A stretch of DNA of 64,000 bases from Pseudolysinimonas yzui. GTDB taxonomy: Bacteria > Actinomycetota > Actinomycetes > Actinomycetales > Microbacteriaceae. Both the position numbers and the translations under genes were made by a program. Under the pieces are notes generated by a model that saw nothing but the letters and a program-made list of their open reading frames with translations, made no database searches and had not been told where the DNA came from. The stretch covers positions 62,001-126,000 of the forward strand of contig NZ_BNAI01000004.1 in NCBI RefSeq assembly GCF_014653215.1, written 5' to 3'. Shown piece by piece: positions 43,172-51,388 of the stretch (positions are counted from its first letter, which is position 1; every line of letters begins with the position of its first letter).

Positions 43172-43702
43172 TCAGCGACCGCGCGAGCCCTGAGTACGGG
43201 CGAACAGCACGCCCGTGATGACCAGGCCGATGCCGAACACGATCCAGAGAACCGTTCCGATCGTGCCGAGCGCGGCGCCGGCGACGCCGGCGAGCAGGAT
43301 GATGGCCGCGACAATCGTGGTCACGATGAACGCGAGCGCCGACTGGTTGCTGATCTCCTTGCCGACGTAGAGCACGATCGCTGCGACGACACCGCCGAGC
43401 GCAGCCGCGATCGCGGCGATGGTCACCAGGACCGCCGGAAGGGCGACAACCGACTGCAGAGCGAGCAGCAGCCAGCCGACCGCTCCGACGATCAACGCGA
43501 TCCGGGCGATCGTGCTCCGGAACGACGCGACGGCGAGCACGAGGAACGCGACAGCGATCGCGAGGTACGCGAGCACCAGGAGCCACGAACCGGTCGCCGT
43601 GACGGCGGCGAGCCCGAGGATGACGTGAAGAAGCAGCAGCGCGCCCGCGACGACGAACGCGATGCCCGCGGCGGAGCGACGGGAGGTGGATACAGCAGCC
43701 AT
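43172..43702 (-). CDS. Small multi-pass membrane protein (unknown)
   Basis: 176 residues with about six hydrophobic helices, almost entirely Ala/Val/Leu/Ile/Gly, a short basic N-terminus (STSRRSA) and a C-terminal ARTQGSRGR tail. It resembles HdeD/DUF308-style proteins in shape, but I see no decisive motif. ATG at 43702 with AAGGAGA upstream. It is divergent from the SPFH gene over 105 nt that contain a CCCAGC-GGA-GCTGGG hairpin (43730-43744) and a CAGCCTAGG/CCTAGGCTG inverted repeat. Confidence 0.7.
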   Translation of the reverse strand: MAAVSTSRRSAAGIAFVVAGALLLLHVILGLAAVTATGSWLLVLAYLAIAVAFLVLAVASFRSTIARIALIVGAVGWLLLALQSVVALPAVLVTIAAIAAALGGVVAAIVLYVGKEISNQSALAFIVTTIVAAIILLAGVAGAALGTIGTVLWIVFGIGLVITGVLFARTQGSRGR

Positions 43703-43794
43703 ACGGTGTTCTCCTTTGAACTGAATGGTCCCAGCGGAGCTGGGCGGCCCCAGCCTAGGGGTAACCGGGCTTCGAGCGAGAGTGCCGCGCGCCC

Positions 43795-43800
43795 TAGGCT
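43795..43800 (+). promoter_or_regulatory. Candidate -10 of the SPFH operon (leaderless)
   Basis: TAGGCT ends 7 nt before the ATG at 43808. It is within CCTAGGCTG (43793-43801), which is the inverse of CAGCCTAGG at 43751-43759, a possible paired operator or divergent -10. Confidence 0.5.
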
Positions 43801-43807
43801 GTGCGGC

Positions 43808-44869
43808 ATGGCCGACATCCGCCGCTACGCCTTCGCCCGCCATTTGCGCTCCACCCCCACCAGCCACATCGTCCACGCGCGTCGCGGCAGGATCGTGCAC
43901 AACGGGCCCGGCATCGCCTTCTACTTCCGCGCGCTCAACGCCGCGATCAGCGAGGTGCCGATCGCCGAGAACGAGCTCTCGATGCTGTTCGGCGCGCGCA
44001 CCCTCGACTTCCAGGAAGTGTCGGTGCAGGCCACCGTCACCTACCGGTTCGCCGACCCCGTCATCGCGGCGGGCCGGATCGACTTCTCGATCGACCCGTA
44101 CCACGGCCGTTGGATCGGCAAGCCGCTGGAGCAGGTCGGCACCCGCATCACCGAACTCGCGCAGCAGTACGCGGTCGAGCACATCTCGTCGCTGAATCTG
44201 GTGGATGTTCTCGGCGCCGGCATCCCGAAGGTGCGCGCCGTCACGGCCTCGGGCCTCGCCGGCGACGAGCGACTCGCCGAGACCTCGGTCATCGTCGTCG
44301 CGGTGCGCATCGTGTCGATCCGCCCGCAGGCCGACCTGGAACGCGCGCTCGAGACGCCGGTGCGCGAGCGGGTGCAGCAGGATGCCGACGCCGCCACCTA
44401 CGAGCGGCGCGCGCAGGCGGTCGAACGCGAGCGCACGATCGCCGAGAACGAGCTGCAGAGCAAGATCGAACTCGCGACCCGCGAGCAGCAGCTGGTGCAG
44501 CAGGAGGGCGCCAATGCGCAGCGCCGCGCGACCGAGGAGGCCGCGACGGCCCTCATCGCGGCGAAGGCCAGCTCCGAGCGGGCGAAGCTCGAGGCCGCGG
44601 CCCGGGCCGACAGCACCCGCGTCGTCGGGGCGGCGCACGCCGAGACGGAGGCCGCCCGGCTCGCCGCCTACGCGGGGGTGCAGCCCGCCGTGCTCACGGC
44701 TCTGGCGTTCCAGGAGCTCGCGAAGAACCTCCCCGAGATCGGAACGCTCAACCTGACGCCCGACGTGCTCACCCAGGCGCTGACGCGCCTCGCTGCGGAA
44801 CCCGCCTCGCCCGCCTCACCGGCTCCGGCATCCGCTCCCGTGAGCGACGCCGCTCCCGACCAGCGCTGA
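43808..44869 (+). CDS. SPFH/band-7 domain protein
   Basis: 353 residues. An SPFH domain spans about 20-200 (HIVHARRGRIVHNGPGIAFYF; FQEVSVQATVTYRF), followed by a long charged helix (about 205-300, EQQLVQQEGANAQRRATEEAA) likely to form a coiled coil, then a Pro/Ala-rich tail. No N-terminal membrane helix is evident, unlike flotillins, so it may be peripheral. It heads an operon with an NADK2-like protein (13 nt downstream) and an MFS transporter. Role unknown. Confidence 0.85.
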   Translation: MADIRRYAFARHLRSTPTSHIVHARRGRIVHNGPGIAFYFRALNAAISEVPIAENELSMLFGARTLDFQEVSVQATVTYRFADPVIAAGRIDFSIDPYHGRWIGKPLEQVGTRITELAQQYAVEHISSLNLVDVLGAGIPKVRAVTASGLAGDERLAETSVIVVAVRIVSIRPQADLERALETPVRERVQQDADAATYERRAQAVERERTIAENELQSKIELATREQQLVQQEGANAQRRATEEAATALIAAKASSERAKLEAAARADSTRVVGAAHAETEAARLAAYAGVQPAVLTALAFQELAKNLPEIGTLNLTPDVLTQALTRLAAEPASPASPAPASAPVSDAAPDQR

Positions 44870-44882
44870 CCCGGAGCCGACA

Positions 44883-45776
44883 GTGCTGCCCGTCCGCGTG
44901 GTGTTCGTGCACCGCCGTTCGGAGTACGACGAACTGCTCGACCGGCACGCGACGTTCGGGCAGGCCGAGTTCTTCCTGCGCTCTCGCGGGCGGTCGATCG
45001 AGGATGTCGTCGCCCGGCACGAGGCGATCGAGGCCGCCCTGCACCTGGTGTCGACGAGCCTGCCCGCCGACGTGCGGCAGGCCCGGGTGGAGCGCACCGA
45101 TCTCGACCGCTACCTGTTCGCCCCCGAAGACATCGTCGTCGCGGTCGGGCAGGACGGGCTCGTCGCCAACGTCGCGAAGTACCTGTCGGGGCAGCCGGTG
45201 ATCGGCGTGAACCCCGAACCGGGGCGCAACGCCGGGGTGCTGGTGCGCCACGACCCGGCGGCCGGGGCGACCATCGTCGACCGGGTGCGGCACGGCCACG
45301 CGACGATCGAGCAGCGCGCCATGGTGCAGGCCACCCTTGACGACGGGCAGACCCTCACCGCGCTCAACGACCTCTACCTGGGCGACCCCGGGCACCAGTC
45401 GTCGCGGTACACCCTGACCGTTCCGGAGCGCGGCACCGAACGCCAGTCGTCGTCGGGCATCATCGTCGGCACCGGCACCGGCAGCACCGGCTGGTCGTCA
45501 TCCATCGCGAACGATCGCGAGCTGCTCGACTGGCTGCCGGCTCCCGCATCCGACGACCTCGCCTGGTTCGTGCGCGAAGCGTGGCCGTCGCCCGCCACCG
45601 GCCGCGTTCTCGAGTTCGGAGCTCTGCAGGCCTCACAGCGACTCGAACTCGTCGCCGAGTCGGAACTGCTGGTGGCATTCGGTGACGGCATCGAACACGA
45701 CCGCCTGTCGATCGCCTGGGGTCAGCACCTCGCCGTGGGCACGAGCACCCACCGTCTCGCCCTCGTGACCGCATGA
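44883..45776 (+). CDS. NAD kinase-like protein (NADK2 type), divergent active site
   Basis: 297 residues related to ATP-NAD kinases. The usual GGDG is GQDG (VAVGQDGLVANVAKYL, about 87-102), keeping the catalytic Asp. TALNDLYLGD replaces the NE...D motif and GTGTGSTGWSSSI the conserved C-terminal loop. These features and RQSSSGIIVGTGTGS resemble mitochondrial NADK2 more than the housekeeping bacterial enzyme, which is not in this window. GTG at 44883; ATGA overlap with the MFS gene. Whether it phosphorylates NAD is uncertain. Confidence 0.75.
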   Translation: MLPVRVVFVHRRSEYDELLDRHATFGQAEFFLRSRGRSIEDVVARHEAIEAALHLVSTSLPADVRQARVERTDLDRYLFAPEDIVVAVGQDGLVANVAKYLSGQPVIGVNPEPGRNAGVLVRHDPAAGATIVDRVRHGHATIEQRAMVQATLDDGQTLTALNDLYLGDPGHQSSRYTLTVPERGTERQSSSGIIVGTGTGSTGWSSSIANDRELLDWLPAPASDDLAWFVREAWPSPATGRVLEFGALQASQRLELVAESELLVAFGDGIEHDRLSIAWGQHLAVGTSTHRLALVTA

Positions 45777-46999
45777 AGTTCGGGGCCTTTCGGGCACGCT
45801 GGTACAAGAGTTACCTCACCGGCGGGTCACTGCTCATGGCGGGCGACAACGCCGAGCACGCGATCACCTACCTCGTGATGTGGCAGCTGTTCGAGTCGCC
45901 GCTGCTCGCCGGGTTCGCGGTCGTCAGCCACTGGCTGCCGCACCTGCTGTTCTCGATCCCGTTCGGCACGCTCGCCGACCGGTTCGACTGCCGGCGCATC
46001 ATCCAGATCTCCCTCGGCCTGTTCGTCGTCGCCTCCCTCACCTGGGGCGTGCTGCTGCTCAACGAGGCGTTGCAGCCGTGGCATTGCGTCGTGCTGCTCG
46101 TCGTCCACGGCTTCGCGAGCGCACTCTGGCATCCCGCCAATCAGGTGATGCTCTACGACATGGTCGGCGAGAAGGACCTGCCGAGCGCGGTGCGCCTCAT
46201 GGCGACCGGCCTGAGCCTCGGAATGCTCGTCGGCCCCGCCGCCGGCGCCGCGCTGCTGTTCACGATCGGACCGGCGTGGGGGATGTTCGTCAACACCCTG
46301 TTCTACGTGCCGTTCCTCATCCACCTCACGCTGTCGCCCTTCGATGGGCATCAGCGACGCGCCGCCGGGGTCATCCCCCGGGTTCGGCTTCGGGAGCTGC
46401 TCGCGACCATCCGCGACCTGCCGAGGTTCCCCAACATCCTGCTCGTCATCGTTCTGCAAGGCGCCGTCGGGCTGCTCATCGGGGTCGCCCTCATGCCGCT
46501 GCTGCCGGAGTTCGGCGAACTGCTCGGGCAGGTCGAGTCGGGCCTCGGCTACGGGCTGCTGCTCGTCGCGATGAGCGTCGGCGCCGTGAGCGGCGGCCTG
46601 CTGCTGGAGAGCGTCGGGCGGCTGCGGGCGACTCCGCTCGTGTCGGCGCTGAGCGAGCTGGTGTTCGCCGCGTGCGTCCTCGGCTTCGCGCTCTCGCGGG
46701 TGTTCCCGCTGAGCCTCGCGCTGCTCGTCGTCGCGGGCGCCGCGTCGATCCTCTCGCTGTCGACCTCGCAGACGGTGGTGCAGCTCGAGGCGCCGCCGGA
46801 GCAGCGAGGCCGTTTCGTCGGAGCGTTCAACACCACGAACATGGGGTTTCGGGTCGGCAGCGGGGTGCTGCTCGCGATCCTCGGCGGCCTGGTCGGCATC
46901 CCGACCGCTGTCGCTCTCGCCGCCGGAACCCTGGTGCTCGTGTGCATCGCCCTCGCCGCCGTCGCCGCCCGCCTGCGGGCCGCACACCCCCCGGTGTGA
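45773..46999 (+). CDS. MFS transporter, EntS/MFS_3-like
   Basis: 408 residues, about 12 helices, of the 'transmembrane secretion effector' group: FRARWYKSYLTGGSLLMAGDNAEHAI at the start and a conserved WHPANQVMLYDMVGEKDLPSAVRL loop. Members export siderophores or small molecules. Coupled by a 4-nt overlap to the NADK2-like gene, which may point to a shared substrate or process. Ends at the large hairpin 47001-47062. Confidence 0.85.
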   Translation: MKFGAFRARWYKSYLTGGSLLMAGDNAEHAITYLVMWQLFESPLLAGFAVVSHWLPHLLFSIPFGTLADRFDCRRIIQISLGLFVVASLTWGVLLLNEALQPWHCVVLLVVHGFASALWHPANQVMLYDMVGEKDLPSAVRLMATGLSLGMLVGPAAGAALLFTIGPAWGMFVNTLFYVPFLIHLTLSPFDGHQRRAAGVIPRVRLRELLATIRDLPRFPNILLVIVLQGAVGLLIGVALMPLLPEFGELLGQVESGLGYGLLLVAMSVGAVSGGLLLESVGRLRATPLVSALSELVFAACVLGFALSRVFPLSLALLVVAGAASILSLSTSQTVVQLEAPPEQRGRFVGAFNTTNMGFRVGSGVLLAILGGLVGIPTAVALAAGTLVLVCIALAAVAARLRAAHPPV

Positions 47000-47000
47000 T

Positions 47001-47062
47001 GGCTATTTGCCCAACTTCGTGCCGATTCGGGGCCCCGAAGGCACGAAGTTGGGCAAATAGCC
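47001..47062. repeat. 62-nt perfect hairpin between convergent genes
   Basis: A 23-nt arm (47001-47023, beginning GGCTATTTGCCC) pairs perfectly with 47040-47062, and the inner TTCGGGGCCCCGAA (47026-47039) is itself palindromic. It fills nearly the whole 64-nt gap between the MFS and pcrA stops. It is likely a bidirectional terminator, but arms this long and moderate in GC look like a small palindromic repeat element. Confidence 0.85.
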
Positions 47063-47063
47063 G

Positions 47064-49412
47064 TCAGAGCTTCTCGATCGGGGCGATCTTGATGAGCAGA
47101 CGCTTCTTGCCCGCGGTGTCGAACTGCACTTCGGCGATCGACTTCGTGCCGACGCCCGTCACCGCGACGACGCGACCGTCGCCGAAGTCGGTGTGCCGGA
47201 TGCGATCGCCCTCGGCCAGCGTCAGGTCGCCGTTGTCGCGCACCTTGCCGGTGATCTCGGATGCCCACTCGCGTTTCACGCGCGGCGGCGCGGGCGGCAG
47301 TTCGGTCGAGTACGAGAAGCCGCGCGCCGGGCCGCCCGCGTAGCCCCGCGCGTTGAGCGCCCGCGGGCGGGTGCCCCCGCGTGAGGTCGCGTCTCCGGGA
47401 GACTGGCGCCAGTCGATGAGCCCGGCCGGGATCTCTTGCAGGTACCGGCTCGGCATCGCGACGCTCGTGTCGCCGAACGACGACCGCTGCATGGACAGCG
47501 AGAGGAACAGCCGCTTCTTCGCCCGGGTGATGCCGACGTAGAACAGCCGGCGTTCCTCGGCGAGGCCGCCGGGCTCGCCCGACGAGATGCGGTGCGGCAG
47601 CAGGTCTTCTTCCACCCCGGTGAGGAAGACGGCGTCGTACTCCAGGCCTTTCGCGGTGTGCAGCGTCATGAGCGAGATCGACCCGGAGTCGTCGTCGATC
47701 TCGTCGGCCGCCGCGACGAGCGCGACCTCGGTGAGGAACTCGAGCAGCCCGGCGTCGGGATTGTTCTTCGCGAACTCCTTCGTGACCGACAGCAACTCTT
47801 CGACGTTCTCGATGCGCGCCTCGTCTTGCGGGTCGCGGGTCGCCCGCAGCGCTTCGAGGTACCCCGAGCCGCTCAGCAGGGTGAGCAGGATGTCGGCGGC
47901 CTTCCCCCCGGCGAGGTGCTGGGCCTCCGCCTCGTCGAGCAGTTCGCCGAGGTCGAGGATCGCCCGGGTGACCTTCGGGCCGAGTTCGAGCTGCGCGGCG
48001 TCGCCGAGCGCGTCACGCAGGGCGACGCCCATCTTGTCGGCGTGCGCCTGCAGTGCCGCTTCCGTCGCCGGGCCGATGCCGCGCTTGGGGGTGTTGAGGA
48101 TGCGGCGCAGCGCGAGGTCGTCGGCGGGGTTGGCGACCTGGATGAGGTAGGCCATCACGTCTTTGATCTCGGCACGTTCGTAGAACTTGGTGCCGCCGAT
48201 GATCTTGTACGGCAGGCCCGAGCGGATGAACACGTCTTCCAGCGGACGGGTCTGCGAGTTGGTGCGGTAGAACACGGCGATCTCGCGGTACGGGGTGCCC
48301 GCCGAATGCAGCGCCGAGATCTCGTCGGCCACGAACTGCGCCTCGTCGTGCCCCGAATACCCGGTGTAGCCGATGATCGGATGCCCCGCCCCGACGGTCG
48401 TGAACAGGTTCTTCTCGAGCCGATCGAAGTTGTTCGAGATGACGGCGTTCGCCGCATCCAGGATGTTCTGCGTCGACCGGTAGTTCTGCTCGAGCAGCAC
48501 GGTCTTGGTGTTCGGGTAGTCGCGCTCGAACTCGACGATGTTGCGGATGTCGGCGCCGCGGAACGCGTAGATCGACTGGTCCGAGTCGCCGACGACGGTG
48601 AGCGACGCCCCGGGCAGGCTGCCGTCGGGGGCGGTCAGCGTGCGCGTGTCGTCCGGCACATGCTGCGGCTTGATCGGCCGGGTCAGCTCGCGGATGAGCG
48701 CGTACTGCGCGTGGTTGGTGTCCTGATACTCGTCGACGAGCACGTGCCGGAACCGCCGCTGGTAGAGCGCCGCGACCTCGGGGAATGCGCGGAACAGGTG
48801 CACGGTCTCGGCGATGAGGTCGTCGAAGTCGAGCGCGTTCGCCCGCCGCAGCCCGGCCGTGTACCGCCGGTAGATCTCGAGGAACGCGACCTCGGCCGGG
48901 TCGTCGGTGTTGAGGTTGCGGGCGTAGGTCTCGACGTCGACGAGTTCGTTCTTCTGCTTCGAGATCTTGCCGGCGACGATTCCCGGGGTGAGGTTGAGGG
49001 TGTCGGCATCCAGCTCTTTCACGATGCGCTTGATGAGCGCCCGGCTGTCGGCCGAGTCGTAGATCGTGAAGCCCGCCTTCATGCCCATCACCTCGGCCTG
49101 CCGCCGCAGGATGCGCACGCACGCCGAGTGGAACGTCGAGATCCACATGCCGTCGGTCGCCCGACCCACAAGGTGCTGCACGCGTTCGCGCATCTCGTTG
49201 GCGGCCTTGTTGGTGAACGTGATCGCGAGGATCTGCAGCGGGCTCGCTTCACCGCTCGCGAGGAGGCTCGCGATGCGGCGAGTGAGCACGCTCGTCTTGC
49301 CCGAGCCGGCACCGGCGACGATGAGCAGCGACGGCCCGCGGTAGAGCACAGCTTCACGCTGCCGCGGGTTGAGCCCTTCGAGCAGCCTCTCGTCGATCGC
49401 GGGCTGGCTCAT
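47064..49412 (-). CDS. pcrA: UvrD/PcrA-family ATP-dependent DNA helicase
   Basis: 782-residue superfamily-1 3'-5' helicase for repair and replication. Motif I AGAGSGKTSVL (about 34-44), motif Ia ITFTNKAANEM, motif II VDEYQDTNHAQ, motif III GDSDQSIYAFRGAD, motif IV LEQNYRST, motif V MTLHTAKGLEYDAVFL and motif VI ERRLFYVGITRAK are all intact. The C-terminal LAEGDRIRHTDFGDGRVVAV is the PcrA Tudor-like RNA polymerase-binding region. ATG at 49412 lies 9 nt after a TAGAAT -10-like element. Confidence 0.96.
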   Translation of the reverse strand: MSQPAIDERLLEGLNPRQREAVLYRGPSLLIVAGAGSGKTSVLTRRIASLLASGEASPLQILAITFTNKAANEMRERVQHLVGRATDGMWISTFHSACVRILRRQAEVMGMKAGFTIYDSADSRALIKRIVKELDADTLNLTPGIVAGKISKQKNELVDVETYARNLNTDDPAEVAFLEIYRRYTAGLRRANALDFDDLIAETVHLFRAFPEVAALYQRRFRHVLVDEYQDTNHAQYALIRELTRPIKPQHVPDDTRTLTAPDGSLPGASLTVVGDSDQSIYAFRGADIRNIVEFERDYPNTKTVLLEQNYRSTQNILDAANAVISNNFDRLEKNLFTTVGAGHPIIGYTGYSGHDEAQFVADEISALHSAGTPYREIAVFYRTNSQTRPLEDVFIRSGLPYKIIGGTKFYERAEIKDVMAYLIQVANPADDLALRRILNTPKRGIGPATEAALQAHADKMGVALRDALGDAAQLELGPKVTRAILDLGELLDEAEAQHLAGGKAADILLTLLSGSGYLEALRATRDPQDEARIENVEELLSVTKEFAKNNPDAGLLEFLTEVALVAAADEIDDDSGSISLMTLHTAKGLEYDAVFLTGVEEDLLPHRISSGEPGGLAEERRLFYVGITRAKKRLFLSLSMQRSSFGDTSVAMPSRYLQEIPAGLIDWRQSPGDATSRGGTRPRALNARGYAGGPARGFSYSTELPPAPPRVKREWASEITGKVRDNGDLTLAEGDRIRHTDFGDGRVVAVTGVGTKSIAEVQFDTAGKKRLLIKIAPIEKL

Positions 49413-49424
49413 GGTGACTCGATT

Positions 49425-50420
49425 CTACTTTTCGCCGGTGACCTCGGCCCGGGCCGCGACTCCGAGGTCCGGATGGTCGACGAAGATGCCGTCGACGCCG
49501 GTGCCGAGAATCATCCCGAACTCGGTGCGCCAGTCGCCCCATTCGCTGGGAATCTTGCCCACCCGATGCCCAGGGGCGAGAAACCGGTTCTCGGGCCGCA
49601 GAGTCCAGGTGTAGACCTCGAGTCCCACCGCGTGGGCGCGGGTGACGAGCGCCGGTCCCGTCGGGCGCAGCAGCAGCGACTTGTCGACGCTCACCCCGTC
49701 GACCTGCTTCGCCAGGCGGGCGAGCCCGGCATCCGTCAGTTGCGCCGAATAGGGCAGCGCCTTGGCTCCGAACTTTGCGACCAGGTCGGGGGCGGAGCCG
49801 CGCGACTCGATCAGGTAGATGAACCGCCCGCGCACCCCGCGCTCGCGGATCTCACCGAGCACCGTCTGCTCGAAGCATTCGACGATGATGCGGTCGCCGT
49901 CATCCCACGCCTTCAGCTCGTCGGCGATCAGCTCGTCGAGCGGGATGCCGATCGAGGCGAAATAGGTCGGATGCTTCACCTCCGCCACGACGGAGATCGC
50001 GCGTCCCGTGCGCTCGGCTCCGGCATCCAGGATCTCGAGCAGATCGCGCAGCCGCAGGATCGGCTCGGCGCCGTTGAAGGTCGCCGACGCCTGCCGCACC
50101 TGGGGCAGACGCTCAGTTGCCCGCAGGGTCGAGAGTTCGGCCCAGGTGAAGTCTTCGGTGAACCAGCCGGTCAGGCTCACCCCGTCGACCCGTTTCGTGG
50201 CGCGGCGGTCGGCGAACTCGGGGCGCGCCGCGACATCCGTCGTTCCCGAGATCTCGTTCTCGTGGCGCAACACCAGCACGCCGTCGCGAGTGGCGACGAT
50301 GTCGGGCTCGATCGCGTCGACCCCGAGGGTGATCGCCAGCTCGTACGCCGAGCGGGTGTGCTCGGGCCGGTAGCCGCTCGCGCCGCGGTGCCCGATGACC
50401 AGAGGACCGGGTGCGCGCAT
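49425..50420 (-). CDS. Glycerophosphodiester phosphodiesterase (GDPD)
   Basis: 331 residues, TIM-barrel GDPD. Active-site IGHRGASGYRPEHT and EPDIVATRDGVLVLRHE hold the catalytic His and metal-binding Glu/Asp, and EVKHPTYF and VECFEQ follow. It hydrolyses glycerophosphodiesters to glycerol-3-P, which the GlpD encoded at 58712 could oxidise. No signal peptide, so probably cytoplasmic. ATG at 50420, with a TATCGT -10 6 nt upstream and only 25 nt from the divergent zinc-ribbon gene. Confidence 0.93.
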   Translation of the reverse strand: MRAPGPLVIGHRGASGYRPEHTRSAYELAITLGVDAIEPDIVATRDGVLVLRHENEISGTTDVAARPEFADRRATKRVDGVSLTGWFTEDFTWAELSTLRATERLPQVRQASATFNGAEPILRLRDLLEILDAGAERTGRAISVVAEVKHPTYFASIGIPLDELIADELKAWDDGDRIIVECFEQTVLGEIRERGVRGRFIYLIESRGSAPDLVAKFGAKALPYSAQLTDAGLARLAKQVDGVSVDKSLLLRPTGPALVTRAHAVGLEVYTWTLRPENRFLAPGHRVGKIPSEWGDWRTEFGMILGTGVDGIFVDHPDLGVAARAEVTGEK

Positions 50421-50426
50421 TCGTTC

Positions 50427-50436
50427 ACGATAATCT
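50427..50436. promoter_or_regulatory. Overlapping divergent -10 elements in a 25-nt gap
   Basis: Minus-strand TATCGT (50427-50432) ends 6 nt before the GDPD ATG and plus-strand TAATCT (50431-50436) ends 9 nt before the zinc-ribbon ATG. Each -35 must lie in the opposite gene. The two promoters cannot be occupied together. Confidence 0.55.
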
Positions 50437-50445
50437 GAACGCCTC

Positions 50446-50790
50446 ATGGCAACCTGCGCGAACTGCGGTCGCGAGCTGCAACCGATGTGGAAGTACTGCA
50501 TCACCTGCGGTACCCGCACGTCGGTGCCGCTCGCCGGCGCGCTGCCGTCGCCGCTGAGCGCCGACCCCGAGCCCGAGGTGCGCCGGGTCAACGTGCTCGC
50601 CGTGCTCGCCCTCATCCTCGGCTGTCTGCTGAGCCCGCTCGCGGCACTGTTCGGTCACATCGCGGTGTCGCAGATCAAGGTCACCGGCGAGCGCGGCATC
50701 GTGGCCGCCTGGATCGCCGTGACACTCGGCTACATCTGGCTGGTCACCCTCGCGGTGCTCGTGATCGCGTTCGTCACGACGAATGCCTGA
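50446..50790 (+). CDS. Zinc-ribbon DUF4190-type membrane protein
   Basis: 114 residues. An N-terminal zinc ribbon (CANCGRE...CITCG; Cys4, Cys7, Cys18, Cys21) is followed by two membrane helices with the DUF4190-like GHIAVSQIKVTGERG loop (about 69-83). Such small proteins are common and of unknown function. The 3' end overlaps the next gene by 8 nt. Confidence 0.8.
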   Translation: MATCANCGRELQPMWKYCITCGTRTSVPLAGALPSPLSADPEPEVRRVNVLAVLALILGCLLSPLAALFGHIAVSQIKVTGERGIVAAWIAVTLGYIWLVTLAVLVIAFVTTNA

Positions 50791-51379
50791 CGTCTCGATG
50801 TCGGAGACGGCCGCGCCGTTCCGCTGGCGGGAGCCCACCACCGCCCTGCCGTTGCGGTGGGGCGGCTACCGCACCCGACTGCTCGGGGGAATGCTGCTCA
50901 TCGTCGGCGGCGGGCTCGCGGTCGCCGGCGGCGGGGTGACGAGCCCGTTCGCGAACGCCTTGCTGTACGCCGGGTCGGTCGCCCACATCACCGGATGGTC
51001 GGTGCTGCCCGCCGCCGGGTGGCGGCGGGTATGGGCGCTCATCCCGTCGACGCTCGTGATGTGGGCACTGCTGGCCGGGCCGGGCTGGCTGTGGATTCTG
51101 GTGTTCCCCTACATCGGCTGGCTGCTCGTGCGGCACCGGCCGTTCGCGGCTTACCCGACGCTCATCTTCGTGATCGCGGGAGCCGTGCTGGTCGCGCCGC
51201 TGTTCCCGTCGTACGGAATGATGCTGCCCGCCCTCGGCACGATGGGGGCGTTCATGGTGCTCTCGGCGCTCGCCGCTCGGGCCGTGCACATCGCGCAGGC
51301 TCGAGCGCGGCGGATTCGCCGGCTGCGGCGTTTGCGCCGGAGGCGAAACCCCAGGAATTCCTCGGCATCTACTCCCTAA
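50783..51379 (+). CDS. Multi-pass membrane protein of unknown function
   Basis: 198 residues with about five hydrophobic helices and a C-terminal cytoplasmic tail extremely rich in Arg (ARARRIRRLRRLRRRR), which could bind nucleic acid or acidic lipid. I recognise no family. ATG at 50783 or at 50798 (MSETAAP). It lies between the zinc-ribbon and BI-1 genes and overlaps the former. Confidence 0.65.
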   Translation: MPDVSMSETAAPFRWREPTTALPLRWGGYRTRLLGGMLLIVGGGLAVAGGGVTSPFANALLYAGSVAHITGWSVLPAAGWRRVWALIPSTLVMWALLAGPGWLWILVFPYIGWLLVRHRPFAAYPTLIFVIAGAVLVAPLFPSYGMMLPALGTMGAFMVLSALAARAVHIAQARARRIRRLRRLRRRRNPRNSSASTP

Positions 51380-51382
51380 GCT
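51377..51382 (+). promoter_or_regulatory. Candidate -10 of the BI-1 gene (leaderless)
   Basis: TAAGCT ends 6 nt before the ATG at 51389 and overlaps the preceding stop codon. Confidence 0.5.
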
Positions 51383-51388
51383 CTCCTC

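Noticed and set aside
47436-50438. 1000-codon plus-strand frame opposite pcrA and GDPD
   Set aside because: Antisense shadow of two strongly supported genes; no domain or plausible start.
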